This document shows positions 1 to 8,802 of a stretch of DNA of 64,000 nt, one piece after another (within the stretch, counting starts at the first letter, position 1; every line of letters starts with the position of its first letter). Below the pieces are notes generated by a model. That model was not told the origin of the DNA. It did no database searches and saw only the letters and a list, made by a program, of their open reading frames with translations. Origin of the DNA: G963704535 sp963704535 (GTDB lineage Bacteria > Chloroflexota > Chloroflexia > Chloroflexales > Roseiflexaceae); assembly GCA_963704535.1 (NCBI GenBank), contig OY969916.1:4216001-4280000 (forward strand), in the 5' to 3' direction. A program made the position numbers and the translations under genes.

Positions 1-957
1 GGTGCGGAGCGCGCTGAGAATCGCCTCGTTCCGAGTGCCGAACGCCTTTGCCAGGGCAGCGGCGGCTGCGATATTGGCTCGGTTGTGATCGCCGGGCAAA
101 TTCGGGTTGTCAAGCGCGCCGATCACTTCGCCCTGGCGCTGGTGCCGCGAACCCCAATACAGGCAGTTGTCACGGTAAAATGAATAGCGCTCTTCGTAAG
201 CAGCCGGCCCTGCACCGTTCGAGAACCAGATGACCTGGCCGGGAGCCTCCAGGGCGAAGCGCTCGCGCAGCAGCGCGTCGTCCCAGTTCAGCACGACAAT
301 GCCATCGTTTCCCTGGTGAAGAAATATGTGTTTCTTCGCCTCGGCGTACGCCTCCATCGAGCCGTAGCTATCGAGGTGATCGGGCGAGATATTTGTAACG
401 CACGCGTACTGGGGGCTGAGTTGTGCCTCGCCGAGCCCTTCAAGCTGCCAGCTAGAAAGCTCCAGCACGACCGGGGTGCCGGCGGTCATGCGAGGCAGCG
501 CCTCAAGCGCGGAGACGCGCAGGTTTCCGGCTACAACCGTGTCGGGGTGTTGCTGCCGCAGCATCGCGCCGGTGAGCAACGTCGTGGTCGTCTTGCCCTT
601 CGTGCCGGTGATGCCGAGGATCGGGCCGGGGCAGAGCCGGAAGAACAGGGTCATCTCCATCTCGATCGCGGCGCCGGCGGCGCGGGCGATCTGGAGGTAG
701 CGGGATTCGCGGGGAACGCCGGGGTTCCTGACGACGAGGTCGGCCGCGCGGAAATCGTCATCGCGGTGCTGGCCGAGAACGTAGCGGATCGGCAGACCAG
801 CCAGCGCGTCGAGCGAGGGCTGGAGCTGGTCGGGGCCGCGCAGGTCGGTGATGGTGACATCGGCGCCCTGGCCGACAAGGAAGCGGGCGACCCCCAAACC
901 GCCGCCGTGAACACCAAGGCCCATCACCAGGGCTCGCTTGCCACCTAGATCGATCAT
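1..957 (-). CDS. murD: UDP-N-acetylmuramoylalanine--D-glutamate ligase, 3' end outside window
   Basis: MurD adds D-glutamate to UDP-MurNAc-L-Ala in the cytoplasm with ATP hydrolysis. The frame is open from the ATG at 955-957 to the left edge, about 319 residues of a usual 440-460. The N-terminal Rossmann-like part begins MIDLGGKRALVMGLGVHG. The ATP-binding loop GITGTKGKTTTT lies near residues 113-124. Further on come TNISPDHLDSYGSM and NLPGDHNRANIAAA, both typical of Mur ligases. It is the last visible gene of the dcw cluster and follows mraY and an M50-like gene on the same strand. A heptad repeat lies just upstream and no strong ribosome site is visible. Confidence 0.95.
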   Translation of the reverse strand, partial: MIDLGGKRALVMGLGVHGGGLGVARFLVGQGADVTITDLRGPDQLQPSLDALAGLPIRYVLGQHRDDDFRAADLVVRNPGVPRESRYLQIARAAGAAIEMEMTLFFRLCPGPILGITGTKGKTTTTLLTGAMLRQQHPDTVVAGNLRVSALEALPRMTAGTPVVLELSSWQLEGLGEAQLSPQYACVTNISPDHLDSYGSMEAYAEAKKHIFLHQGNDGIVVLNWDDALLRERFALEAPGQVIWFSNGAGPAAYEERYSFYRDNCLYWGSRHQRQGEVIGALDNPNLPGDHNRANIAAAAALAKAFGTRNEAILSALRT

Positions 958-970
958 TGAAACCGTTCGC

Positions 971-1072
971 GTGAAACGTGAAACGTGATGCGTGAAACGT
1001 GGTTGGGACGGCCACGGAGGGCCTGCCCTACAAGTGCTCAATTCTCAATTCTCAATTCTCAATTCTCAATTT
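971..1072. repeat. Heptad repeats flanking a dispersed GGCC-rich repeat
   Basis: Iterated GTGAAAC heptads (971-1001) are followed by a dispersed repeat around 1003-1037 (GGCCACGGAGGGCCTGCCCT). Then come four AATTGAG-type heptads seen on the + strand as TTCTCAA units (1038-1070). The last array supplies the final codons and the stop codon of the M50-like gene. Confidence 0.8.
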
Positions 1073-1570
1073 GTGCAGGTTCTCCAGGATCACGCCGCCG
1101 TCGAAGATCGAGAGCGGGAGCAGGCTGCCGAGCGCTATCAGCCCGTTCTGGATAGCGGCGATCTGCGCCGCCCGGCCGAGCAGCGTGTCTCCCAGCGCGC
1201 GCCGCGCCAGCCACCATACCAGCGTGGCGGCCCCCGAGGCGATCGGCCCGCCGAGCGAGCGGCCAATGTGCTGCTGGGGCGTCACGTCGTGGTCAGTATA
1301 GCCGGTCATCGCTAGAAAACCCCAGCGGATGTAGCTCATTGGCGCGCCGGCCATCCGCGCGGAGATAATGTGGCCGACCACGTGAGTCAGCTCAGTGTCG
1401 TACCAGGTCAGCGTGCCGAGCAGGCCAAGCGCCGGCGCCGACCGCTCGTCGCGCGCCAGGAGACGCGCCAGTACGTAGGCCAGCAGCCCTGCCAGCGCCC
1501 CCGCCAGCGCCGCAGCCGGCCGCAGCCGCACCGGGACGCCCAGGAGGACACCATGTGCTTTTCGTCGCAT
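1052..1570 (-). CDS. M50-like integral membrane protein with degenerate zinc motif
   Basis: A protein of 172 residues with several hydrophobic segments (about 16-38, 48-60, 108-125, 135-155). The layout resembles site-2-protease (M50) proteins. At residues 63-67, where M50 enzymes have HExxH, it reads HVVGH, so both histidines remain but the catalytic glutamate is valine. A later FDGG at 156-159 resembles the second metal-site motif. It may therefore be a non-proteolytic relative; this is inference. The last residues (LRIEN and stop) are encoded by an AATTGAG heptad array, so the original C terminus may have been longer. It sits between mraY and murD, where Chloroflexota can carry extra genes. 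Confidence 0.6.
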   Translation of the reverse strand: MRRKAHGVLLGVPVRLRPAAALAGALAGLLAYVLARLLARDERSAPALGLLGTLTWYDTELTHVVGHIISARMAGAPMSYIRWGFLAMTGYTDHDVTPQQHIGRSLGGPIASGAATLVWWLARRALGDTLLGRAAQIAAIQNGLIALGSLLPLSIFDGGVILENLHKLRIEN

Positions 1571-1611
1571 TCGTCACGCCTCTGCTTTGGCTACCAGGAT
1601 ACGTCGTTCGT

Positions 1612-1684
1612 GTTGCGTATCGCGTGTTGCGTGAGGGGGAGACGCGAGCGTGGGCCACGTAACACGCAACACGTAACACCTTTC
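1612..1684. repeat. Heptad repeat, inverted arms (TTGCGTG family)
   Basis: TTGCGTR-type heptads on the left and their reverse complement (ACACGCA units) on the right surround a short unique centre. The element lies between mraY and the M50-like gene. Confidence 0.75.
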
Positions 1685-1714
1685 ACACATCATGATAAGC
1701 ATGCGAGTGTCCCG

Positions 1715-2840
1715 CTAGTGCCCGCCATCCGGCTGCTGCTCGATCAGCTGCACCGCCGGCGTCGTGTTCTGCCCGGTGCGGTTGGGTAGACGTTGCTGGG
1801 CGTCCAGGGTCATCGCCAGCGAGATGCCGATCAGCGCCGCGACCATCCCGATCAGCACGAAGCGCTGCATAACCTGGGTCTCGCTCCAGCCGAGCAGCTC
1901 GAAGTGGTGATGGAGCGGCGACATCTTGAACACCCGCCGGCCCTGCCCAGTGAACCGCTTGGTCCACTTGAAGTAGCCAACCTGGATGAACACCGAGAGC
2001 GCCTCGGCCACGAAGACTGTGCCGACGATCGGCAGCAGCAACCACTGTTGCGATTGAAGCGCGATCACCCCCAGCACCGCCCCAAGCGAGAGCGAGCCCA
2101 GGTCGCCCATCAGCACCTGGGCCGGGTGGGCGTTGTACCACAGGAACGCCGCGCAGGCCCCCACCAGCGTAAAGCAGAAGGCCATCAGGTTGATGAACTC
2201 GCCATTGAGGAAGGTGATCACGCCGTAGGCCGCGAACGCCAGGGTCAGGTTCCAACCGGCCAGGCTATCCAGCCCAGTCGGTCAGGTTGACCGCGTGGCT
2301 GGAGCCAATGATAATAAACGTCGCGAAGGGGATGAGCCACAGCCCGATGTCCACCGGGTCGCGCAGGAATGGGATGCGCACATTGCCGAAGTTCCGCAGC
2401 CCGAACGGCGGCGGCAGATACAGCACGATGCTGGCGCCCAGGGCGACCAGGATGGTCAGGATGAGCTTGTGCCGCGCCGTGAAGCCGTAAGTCTTGGAGC
2501 GGGTGCCGATGATCGACATATAATCGTCGATCCCGCCCAGCACGGCGAAGGCCACCAACACCGCCAGCGGCAGCATGATCGACCAGCGGTCGATCAAGTT
2601 GAAGCACAGAGTCAGCAGCACGACCGGCAACAAGATAATGATGCCGCCCATCGTTGGGGTGCCGGTCTTGACCATGTGGCTCTGCGGACCCTCCACGCGA
2701 ATCTGCTTGCCGATCTTCTTTTCGCGCAGGAAGCGCACCCAGTAGCCGCCGGTGATCAGCGTCAGCACAAATGCGGTGGCGGCGAGCAATAGCGCGCGCG
2801 GCATATCGCGAACCAGCACCGCTGTCAGAACGTCTTCCAC
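1715..2840 (-). CDS. mraY: Phospho-N-acetylmuramoyl-pentapeptide transferase (one frameshift)
   Basis: MraY transfers phospho-MurNAc-pentapeptide to undecaprenyl phosphate, forming lipid I in the membrane. Two adjoining frames give one protein. The N-terminal part (GTG start at 2838-2840, preceded by GAGGAG) contains TPTMGG, the aspartate pair in GGIDDYMS and SSHAVNLTD. The C-terminal part continues GLDSLAG, then MGDLGSLSLG and the family hallmark PLHHHFELLGW. Dropping one base near 2276 joins the frames exactly inside the conserved NLTDGLD motif. In an essential gene this is most likely a sequence error. It lies directly downstream of murF. Confidence 0.92.
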
Positions 2841-2869
2841 GTCTTGTTCTCCTCGAGATGATGACTGAA

Positions 2870-2948
2870 ACGCTGTACGTGTTGCGTGTTACGTGTTGCG
2901 TGTTGCGTGTTGCGTCAGTATGTAACACGTTTCACGTTTCACGTTTCA
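2870..2948. repeat. Heptad repeat array (TTGCGTG and GTTTCAC types)
   Basis: TTGCGTG-type heptads followed by TTTCACG-type heptads fill the gap between murF and mraY. The array reaches the murF stop codon at 2946-2948. Confidence 0.75.
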
Positions 2949-4407
2949 CGGCTTCGGTTGCCGCTGGAGCGCTGCCACGATCATCTCCATCGCCGCCCCG
3001 CGCGACCCCTTGATCAGCACGTAGTCCCCCTGCCGCACCATCTCTTGCAGCAGCGTCAGCGCCTCCGCATTGGAGCCGACCATGCTGATCTGCTCAGCCG
3101 GGCATGCCACACTCCGCAGCCTCCTCGGCGATCCAGCGCGCCCGCCGCCCGACCGTGATCAGATGCTCGGCGACCTCGGCGACGCGCCCGCCGACCAGCC
3201 GGTGCGCTTCCTCTTCGTAGCTCCCCAGCTCCAACATATCACCCAGCACCGCAATGTGCCGGCCCTCCAGCTCGTCGAGCAGGTTGAGCGCTGCCAGCGA
3301 CGACGTCGGCGAGGCGTTGTAGGTATCGTCGATCAGCGTCGCGCCGTTGATGCCCGGCACCGCCAGGAGCCGCAGTTGCGCACGCCGGTCGCGCAGCCCT
3401 TCCACGATCGCGTCCCACCCCAGGTCCAGCAGCAGCCCGGTCGCGATGCCCACCAGGGCGGTATGGACGCTGTGCCGGCCGAGCAGCGGCAGCTTGAGCA
3501 CCACCGACTCGCCGGCGTGGTGAGCGCGGAAGCTGATGCCATCCAGCCCGCGGCTCTCGATCTCGTCGGCCCACAGGTCGGCCGCCGGGTCGAGCCCGTA
3601 GAAGAACGGCCGCGCTGCCGTGACCTGGGCCATCGCGCGCACACGCGGGTCGTCGATGTTCAGGATGGCATAGCCGTCAGGCGGCAGCGCCTGGATCAAC
3701 TCGCTCTTCGCTTGGGCGACGACCTCAAGGCTTGACATCCGCTCGAGGTGCGAAGGGCCAATGTTGGTGACGATCCCGATGTGGGGCCGGGCGAGCTGCG
3801 CCAGCAGGGTGATCTCGCCCGGCCCGTATGTGCCCATCTCCAGCACCGCCACTTCGTGGTGCGCGGTCAACTGGAGCAATGTGATGGGCAGTGTGGCCTC
3901 GCTGTTATAGCTTCTTGGATTTTTTAAGGTGCTGTAGCGGCGGCTCAAAATCGCCGCCGTGACCTCCTTAGTGGAGGTCTTGCCCACGCTGCCGGTGATC
4001 GCAATCACCTGCGGCGCGAACAATCCACGATGGTGGGCCGACAGCCGCTGCAGCGCTGCGAGCGGGTCGTCCACGGCGATCAGCAGCGTGGTCTCCGGGG
4101 TCGCCTGCTCCATCCCGGCGCCGCTGGTGGGGTCCACCAGCGTAAAAGGCCGGTCGAGCGTCAATCCCGCGACCTGCTCGCGCCGCACCAGCGCCCCGCT
4201 GGCGCCGCGCGCCGTGGCGTCGGCCAGGAAGCCGTGCCCGTCCACTCGCTCGCCGCGCAGGGCGACGAACAGGGCGCCGGGCGTCGCCTCGCGCGAGTCG
4301 ATCACCGCCGCGCTAAAGGCGACCTGGCTGAGCGACGGCGGGATAGCCGGCTCGCGCCGATCCACCCCCGCCTGCACGCCAGTCAGCACTTCATCCAGGT
4401 ACAACAC
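2946..4407 (-). CDS. murF: UDP-MurNAc-tripeptide--D-alanyl-D-alanine ligase (one frameshift)
   Basis: MurF adds D-Ala-D-Ala to complete the peptidoglycan precursor. The GTG start at 4405-4407 is preceded by AGGAG. Recognisable features are the N-terminal DSREATPGALFVALRGERVDG segment, the P-loop ITGSVGKTSTKE, NPRSYNSEATLP and NIGPSHLERM. The main frame stops at 3094 after ECGMPG. The next frame continues AEQISMVGSNAEAL and ends with the MurF C-terminal signature VLIKGSRGAAMEM, stop at 2946-2948. A single extra base in the run at 3098-3102 explains the break. An extended -10 (TGCTACAAT, minus strand, 4446-4454) lies 39 bases upstream of the start. Confidence 0.92.
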
Positions 4408-4488
4408 CGCCGTCTCCTACCAAGAAACCCAAGACTTGCGGCGGCATTGTAGCATAGATCACGTGTCGCGATTCAGACCGTCGGCCGA

Positions 4489-4566
4489 GAACAAAGAACA
4501 CAGAACAGAGAACAAAGGAAGCCCGCAGCCGGCACTTTTTGTTCTTTGTTCTTTGTTCTGTGTTCT
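4489..4566. repeat. Heptad repeat, inverted arms (AACAAAG family)
   Basis: AGAACAAAG-type units at about 4490-4518 face their reverse complement (TTTGTTC units) at 4536-4563. Between them is a short unique centre. The element lies between ftsI and murF. Confidence 0.75.
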
Positions 4567-4573
4567 TCGGCGG

Positions 4574-6406
4574 TCATTGTCCCTCGCGATTTTGAATGTA
4601 CGCGACCCCCGCGACCTGGCCGGGACCGACCAAGCCGGGGTCGGGCGCGATGCGCTCGTAGCGCAGCAGTTGCTCGACGATCGTCTGGTAGACCGGCAGC
4701 GACGTGACGACGCCGAACTCGTCGTCGGCAGGCCGGTCGATCTTGACCAGGATCGCGTAGCGGGCGTTGTCGACCGGCGCCAGCCCGGCCACCGAGCCGA
4801 TCACGTGGCCGTTGTAGACGCCGTTCTCGGCGATCTGCGAGGTGCCGGTCTTGGCCCCGACCTGGTACCCAGGCACCAGCCACAGGTTATCCGGCTGCAC
4901 CGGGTTGACGTAGTGGTTGGCCGAGTTGACCAGCATGCGCCGGATCGTCCAGGCCACGCCCGGCTCGATCGGCTGGCCGATCTGCTCGGGCCTGGTCGTC
5001 TCGCATACATCGCCGTAGCAGCGCTTCTGGACGATGTACGGTCGCATCAGTTTGCCGTCGTTGCCCACTGCGGCGATCATCCGCACCAGTTGGAGCGGGG
5101 TGGCGGCGATGCCCTGCCCGAAGGCGTTGGTGTCGAGCGTCAACGGGCTCCAGTCCGGCACAGTGGCCGGGGAATTGACGATGCCGCCCTCCTCGCCGGC
5201 CAGGTCCACGCCGGTCGGCCCGCCAAAGCCGAAGTCGCTCACCATCTGATAGAACTTCTCAGGGCCGGTGATCTCGTTCAGCTTCAGGGCGCCGATGTTG
5301 CTGGAGTAATACAGCACCTGGCCGGGCGTGATCATGCCGTGCGCGCCGCCGTTCCAGTTCGAAAGCGACCAGCCGTAGCGGTCGGTGGTGCCGGTATCGT
5401 CCACCAGCGTATCGCCATTGAAGGCGCGCGACTGGAGCCCGGCCGCGACAGTGACGATCTTAAAAGTCGAGCCTGGCTCGTAGAGCTTGCCGATCGCCGG
5501 GTTGAGGTTATACTGCTCTGGCTCGTAATCGTAGTAGCGATTCGGGTCGTAGCTTGGGTAGCTGGCCATGCCGCGGATCGCCCCGGTCTTGGGGTCCATC
5601 ACGATCACGGTGCCGCCGGTGGCGTCGTGCTGGTCCACCGCCGACTTCAGCTCGGTCTCGATCACATGCTGCACCAGCGGGTCGATCGTCAGCTCCAGGT
5701 CGGCGCCGTTGCTGGCCGGCAGCGTCTGCTGGGGCGCGATCCAGATCGGGTTGTTCTGGGCGTCGACCTCGGCGGTGATAATGCCGGTGGTGCCGCGCAG
5801 CTCGGCGTCGTAGTAGCCCTCGATCCCGCTGATGCCGCTGCCTTCGAGGTTTACGGCGCCGATCACCTGGGCGGCGAAACTCTCCTGCGGGTAAACGCGG
5901 CGGGGCTCGTGGAGCAGTTGGAACCCTTCCCAGACATGCGGCTCCTGCTCTTTGAACAGCGTGATCCGCCCGGCGACCTCCGGGTCCAGCCAGCCCTTGA
6001 CCCGCACCCACACCTGCTCCTGGTCCCCGATGATCGCCTCGATGTCGGCCGCCGGCCGCCCGATCAGCCCCGAAAGCACCAGCGCCAGCCGGGGCGCATC
6101 CTGGGGCTTGACCAGGCTGGGCACGACATACAGGCTTTCGCGCTCCACATCCAGCGCCAGCACATTGCCCATCCGGTCGCGGATCGTCCCGCGGCGCGGC
6201 AAGATCGTCAGTTGCCGGTCGATCTCGCTCCGCGCCATCGCCGCGTAGCGCTCATCGGCGGGCACCTGGAGATCGCGAACCACCTGGACATAGGCGAGCT
6301 GTGCGGCGATGCGCGCCATGAGCAAAACGGCGACGATCAGCACGGCATTCACTCTCCAGCGGCTGATCGTGACTGGCTTATTCGATTGTGCGGTGCGTGT
6401 CGCCAT
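4574..6406 (-). CDS. ftsI: Division-type class B penicillin-binding protein (transpeptidase)
   Basis: A class B transpeptidase of 610 residues that crosslinks septal peptidoglycan. A short cytoplasmic tail is followed by one membrane segment (about residues 19-40). Next is the dimerisation region with RGTIRDRMGN, then the transpeptidase domain. The active-site serine is in GSTFK (near 312), the second motif is SSN (near 369) and the third is KTGTS (near 518). The ATG at 6404-6406 lacks a strong ribosome site. Its place after the ftsL-like gene supports the FtsI assignment rather than an elongation PBP. Confidence 0.93.
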   Translation of the reverse strand: MATRTAQSNKPVTISRWRVNAVLIVAVLLMARIAAQLAYVQVVRDLQVPADERYAAMARSEIDRQLTILPRRGTIRDRMGNVLALDVERESLYVVPSLVKPQDAPRLALVLSGLIGRPAADIEAIIGDQEQVWVRVKGWLDPEVAGRITLFKEQEPHVWEGFQLLHEPRRVYPQESFAAQVIGAVNLEGSGISGIEGYYDAELRGTTGIITAEVDAQNNPIWIAPQQTLPASNGADLELTIDPLVQHVIETELKSAVDQHDATGGTVIVMDPKTGAIRGMASYPSYDPNRYYDYEPEQYNLNPAIGKLYEPGSTFKIVTVAAGLQSRAFNGDTLVDDTGTTDRYGWSLSNWNGGAHGMITPGQVLYYSSNIGALKLNEITGPEKFYQMVSDFGFGGPTGVDLAGEEGGIVNSPATVPDWSPLTLDTNAFGQGIAATPLQLVRMIAAVGNDGKLMRPYIVQKRCYGDVCETTRPEQIGQPIEPGVAWTIRRMLVNSANHYVNPVQPDNLWLVPGYQVGAKTGTSQIAENGVYNGHVIGSVAGLAPVDNARYAILVKIDRPADDEFGVVTSLPVYQTIVEQLLRYERIAPDPGLVGPGQVAGVAYIQNREGQ

Positions 6407-6411
6407 ATCTG

Positions 6412-6600
6412 TGAAACGTGTTGCGTGAAACGTGAAACGCCTGCCCTGAGCGAAGTCGAAGGTGATGCATGATCATTGGTTCTTGGCCGGGGCAGCCACG
6501 GAGGGCTTGCCCTACAGGTGCCCAACTCCTTCATCTGGTCATCTTGTCATCAGGTCATCTTGTCTCGGCGGTCGGTGGTCGGTGGTCGGCGGTCGGCTCC
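6412..6600. repeat. Composite of GTGAAAC heptads, dispersed repeat and GGTCGGT heptads
   Basis: The 5' side of ftsI holds GTGAAAC-type units (6415-6440), the dispersed GCCACGGAGGGCTTGCCCT repeat (about 6479-6522), iterated TCATCTTG units (6533-6565) and GGTCGGT heptads (about 6570-6597). The last array forms the C-terminal codons of the ftsL-like gene. Confidence 0.7.
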
Positions 6601-6974
6601 TGGCTCTCGGCCGCTGGTTCCTCGCTGGGCGGCGCGATCGTGACGTAGCGAGCCTGCTGGGGCGCCATCGGCTGCAACTGCATCTCTCTGGCCCGCCGTT
6701 CGATCGACGCCAGCGATTGCGCTTCGGAAAGGCGCAGTTGGAGCGAGCTACGCTCGCGCAGCAGCTCGGCCTTGCGCGCCTGGAGCTGGGCGATCTCGTA
6801 GCCCTTGGTCGTCAGCCGGCCGGTCTGGCCCAGCGTGATCAGGCTCATCAGCGAGAGCAGCAGCGCCGCCGCGATCAACGAGCGCCCGCCGTCGAGCTGC
6901 AAGTAGCGCGGCAGTTGGCTGCGGCGAGCTTTCGCCTGCCGGAGTGGAAAGAGTTGTCGGATGTTGACTGCCAT
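6555..6974 (-). CDS. FtsL-like cell division protein
   Basis: A small bitopic protein of 140 residues between rsmH and ftsI, the canonical place of ftsL. The ATG at 6972-6974 is preceded by AGGAG. After a basic cytoplasmic tail (MAVNIRQLFPLRQAKARRSQ) comes one membrane segment (about 36-55, SLIAAALLLSLMSLITLG). A predicted coiled coil follows (about 65-105, IAQLQARKAELLRERSSLQLRL). These are the features of FtsL, which recruits FtsW/FtsI to the septum. Sequence conservation in this family is low, so the call rests on topology and position. The C-terminal tail is low-complexity and partly encoded by a heptad repeat. Confidence 0.75.
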   Translation of the reverse strand: MAVNIRQLFPLRQAKARRSQLPRYLQLDGGRSLIAAALLLSLMSLITLGQTGRLTTKGYEIAQLQARKAELLRERSSLQLRLSEAQSLASIERRAREMQLQPMAPQQARYVTIAPPSEEPAAESQEPTADHRPPTAETR

Positions 6975-6996
6975 TGCAGGCTCCTGTTCTCGTCGT

Positions 6997-7045
6997 ATGT
7001 TGCGTGTTGCGTGTTGCGTACCGTCCACGCAACACGCAACACGTA
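6997..7045. repeat. Heptad repeat, inverted arms (TTGCGTG family)
   Basis: TTGCGTG units at about 7000-7020 face CACGCAA units at 7026-7043, in the gap between rsmH and the ftsL-like gene. Confidence 0.75.
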
Positions 7046-8008
7046 TCACGCAACTCGTTCGGCGATGCGTAGTTTCGCGCTTCGGCTGCGTGAGTTCGCG
7101 TGGGCCTCCTCCGCGCCGGCCTCGATCGGCTTCTTGGTTAGGAGGCGCAGCCGCACCGGCTCCTGGCCGCCGTAGCCCGACTCGGCTCGGAAAAACTGTT
7201 TGACGATCCGGTCCTCCAGCGAGTGGAATGCGATCACTGCCACCCGCCCGCCCGGCGCCAGCAGCTCGACCGCCTGCGGCAGGATCGTCTCCAGGCTGTC
7301 AAGCTCACTGTTGACGGCGATTCGGAGCGCCTGAAACGTTCGCGTAGCCGGGTGGATCTTGCCGTGCCGCCCGCCCAGCGCCCGCGCCACGATCGCCGCC
7401 AGCTCGCCGGTCGTGGCGATCGATCGCTTTCTGCGCGCCTCGCCGATCAGCCGGGCGATCCTGCGCGAGCCGCGCTCTTCGCCATAGCGGTAGATCAGGT
7501 CGGCCAGTTCGCCCTCGGGCAGCTCGTTGACTAGCTCCGCCGCCGTCGCCCCCTCGGTCGGGTCCAGGCGCATGTCGAGGGGCGCGTCGACCTGGAATGA
7601 GAACCCGCGCTCCGGCATATCGAGCTGGTGCGACGAAACCCCCAAGTCCAGCAGCAGCCCGTCGATCGGCGCGAAGCCGGCGGCGCCTACCAGCGCGGCC
7701 AGGTCGCGAAAGTTGCCGTGGACCAGCGCGGCCCGCTCGCCGAAAGGCGCCAGGCGCACCTGGGCCGCCACCAGCGCGGCCGGGTCGGCGTCGATACCCA
7801 GCAGCCGGCCGTCGGGTGCGCTGGCCTCAAGCAGCGCCGCCGCATGCCCGCCCCCGCCCAGCGTGCCATCGACATAGCGCCCGCCTGGGCGCGGTGCCAG
7901 CCCGGCGACCACCTCCGCCAAGAGGACCGGCGCGTGGCGGAATTGAGAATTGAGAATTGAGAATTGAGAATTGTCCTGGGGAGGACTTGCATCATTCTGC
8001 ATTTTCAA
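7046..8008 (-). CDS. rsmH: 16S rRNA (cytosine(1402)-N(4))-methyltransferase
   Basis: RsmH (MraW) methylates C1402 of 16S rRNA using SAM. The 320-residue protein has HAPVLLAEVV at the family N terminus, the SAM-binding YVDGTLGGGGHAAALLE, LLGIDADP and LLDLGVSSHQLD. It ends with FHSLEDRIVKQFF and the KKPIEAGAEE region. The ATG at 8006-8008 precedes a stretch, about residues 13-23, encoded by AATTGAG heptads. There is no ATG, GTG or TTG between that array and the conserved HAPVLL, so the repeat appears to be translated. Length is normal for the family apart from this extra N terminus. Confidence 0.95.
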   Translation of the reverse strand: MKMQNDASPPQDNSQFSILNSQFRHAPVLLAEVVAGLAPRPGGRYVDGTLGGGGHAAALLEASAPDGRLLGIDADPAALVAAQVRLAPFGERAALVHGNFRDLAALVGAAGFAPIDGLLLDLGVSSHQLDMPERGFSFQVDAPLDMRLDPTEGATAAELVNELPEGELADLIYRYGEERGSRRIARLIGEARRKRSIATTGELAAIVARALGGRHGKIHPATRTFQALRIAVNSELDSLETILPQAVELLAPGGRVAVIAFHSLEDRIVKQFFRAESGYGGQEPVRLRLLTKKPIEAGAEEAHANSRSRSAKLRIAERVA

Positions 8009-8030
8009 TTCTCAATTTTCAATTCACAAT
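7936..8030. repeat. Heptad repeat (AATTGAG) overlapping the rsmH 5' end
   Basis: Four AATTGAG-type units at about 7943-7971 lie inside the rsmH reading frame. Inverted TCAATTC/TCAATTT units at about 8004-8027 lie just upstream of its start, so the arms flank the likely translation start. Confidence 0.8.
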
Positions 8031-8092
8031 CCGTGGTGGAAAGGAGGTCTTGAGGGGCGGCCCCTCAAACTCCCCCTTTCAGACAGTCTCTA
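8031..8092. repeat. Hairpin repeat, family A, overlapping the mraZ stop
   Basis: One copy of the element with core TTGAGGGGCGGCCCCTCAA (8050-8068) flanked by AAAGG and CCCCCTTT. The end of the element overlaps the mraZ stop codon at 8090-8092. Confidence 0.8.
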
Positions 8093-8521
8093 AAGGCCCA
8101 GCGCGGCCATCTGCTCGGCGATCACGCTGCCGTTGGCATCGAGCGACGTGAGCACCTCGTTCCAGCGCTCGTGCGACCAGATTTCAAAGTGCCGATTCAG
8201 GCCGGCGACGATCACTTGCTCGCCCAAGCCGGCGTATTCACGCAGGTTCTGCGGAATAAGCACACGACCCTGCCGATCGAGCATGACGTCGGCGGCGCCG
8301 GAGAAGAGCAGGCGGCGCAGGTTGCGAGCGTCGCCCTGCCCGATCGAGAGCGTGTCGATCCGCTCCGAGAGCTTGGCCCACTCCGCCTTGGGGAAGCCCA
8401 TCAAGCAGCGCTCGAAGCCGCGGGTGACGATCACTCCTTCGCCCAGATCCTCACGGAAGCGGGCCGGGATCGCCAGACGCCCCTTGTCGTCCATGCTGTG
8501 ATCGTACTCACCCAGGAACAC
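8090..8521 (-). CDS. mraZ: MraZ transcriptional regulator
   Basis: MraZ is a DNA-binding protein of AbrB-like fold that represses its own dcw operon. The 143-residue protein has the two expected repeats: FLGEYDHSMDDKGRLAIPARFRE at the N terminus and SGAADVMLDRQGRVLIPQNLREYAGL in the second half. The start is GTG at 8519-8521 with AGAGG upstream. It is the first gene of the cluster and is preceded by a promoter with GTGGGG operator repeats, so autoregulation is expected. Confidence 0.96.
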   Translation of the reverse strand: MFLGEYDHSMDDKGRLAIPARFREDLGEGVIVTRGFERCLMGFPKAEWAKLSERIDTLSIGQGDARNLRRLLFSGAADVMLDRQGRVLIPQNLREYAGLGEQVIVAGLNRHFEIWSHERWNEVLTSLDANGSVIAEQMAALGL

Positions 8522-8648
8522 GCTTGATTGCCTCTTGGCTCAATCTCTGGGATGGGTGGGGTTTAAGGAGAGGGCTGCCCTCCCCTTGCCCCTCCCTTTT
8601 CCAATTCTTTTCTAAAAGGGTTAAAAGTAGAACAAAAGTACTAATAGT

Positions 8649-8713
8649 CCCCACTTTGCCCCACATTTCCCCACAAGTTCGCACATTATATACCACTACA
8701 CCCCACTTTACAA
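8649..8713 (-). promoter_or_regulatory. mraZ/dcw promoter with MraZ operator repeats
   Basis: On the minus strand a -35 TTGTAA (8708-8713) and a perfect -10 TATAAT (8685-8690) are 17 bases apart. Just downstream lie three GTGGGG boxes at 8669-8674, 8659-8664 and 8649-8654, spaced exactly 10 bases. A further GTGGGG lies in the spacer (8701-8706). MraZ is known to bind direct repeats of about this sequence and spacing, so this is very probably its operator. The transcript would start near 8678, leaving an untranslated leader of about 155 bases. Confidence 0.85.
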
Positions 8714-8802
8714 GGTTTTTTTGATGAGATTTAGGGTAACAGCCGCAAGCCGCCGGGTATTTACGAGCCTTATTAGTCGAGCCCAAGCCATATAACTGAG
8801 GA

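Noticed and set aside
2265..2290. Programmed frameshifting in mraY
   Set aside because: No slippery sequence and stimulatory hairpin is evident, MraY is not known to use frameshifting, and several other genes in the window have similar one-base breaks.
3959..6472. A very long open frame on the + strand opposite murF and ftsI
   Set aside because: It is antisense to clearly conserved genes, its product has low-complexity composition with many Arg, Asp and His, and no motif is visible. High-GC DNA often keeps such frames open.
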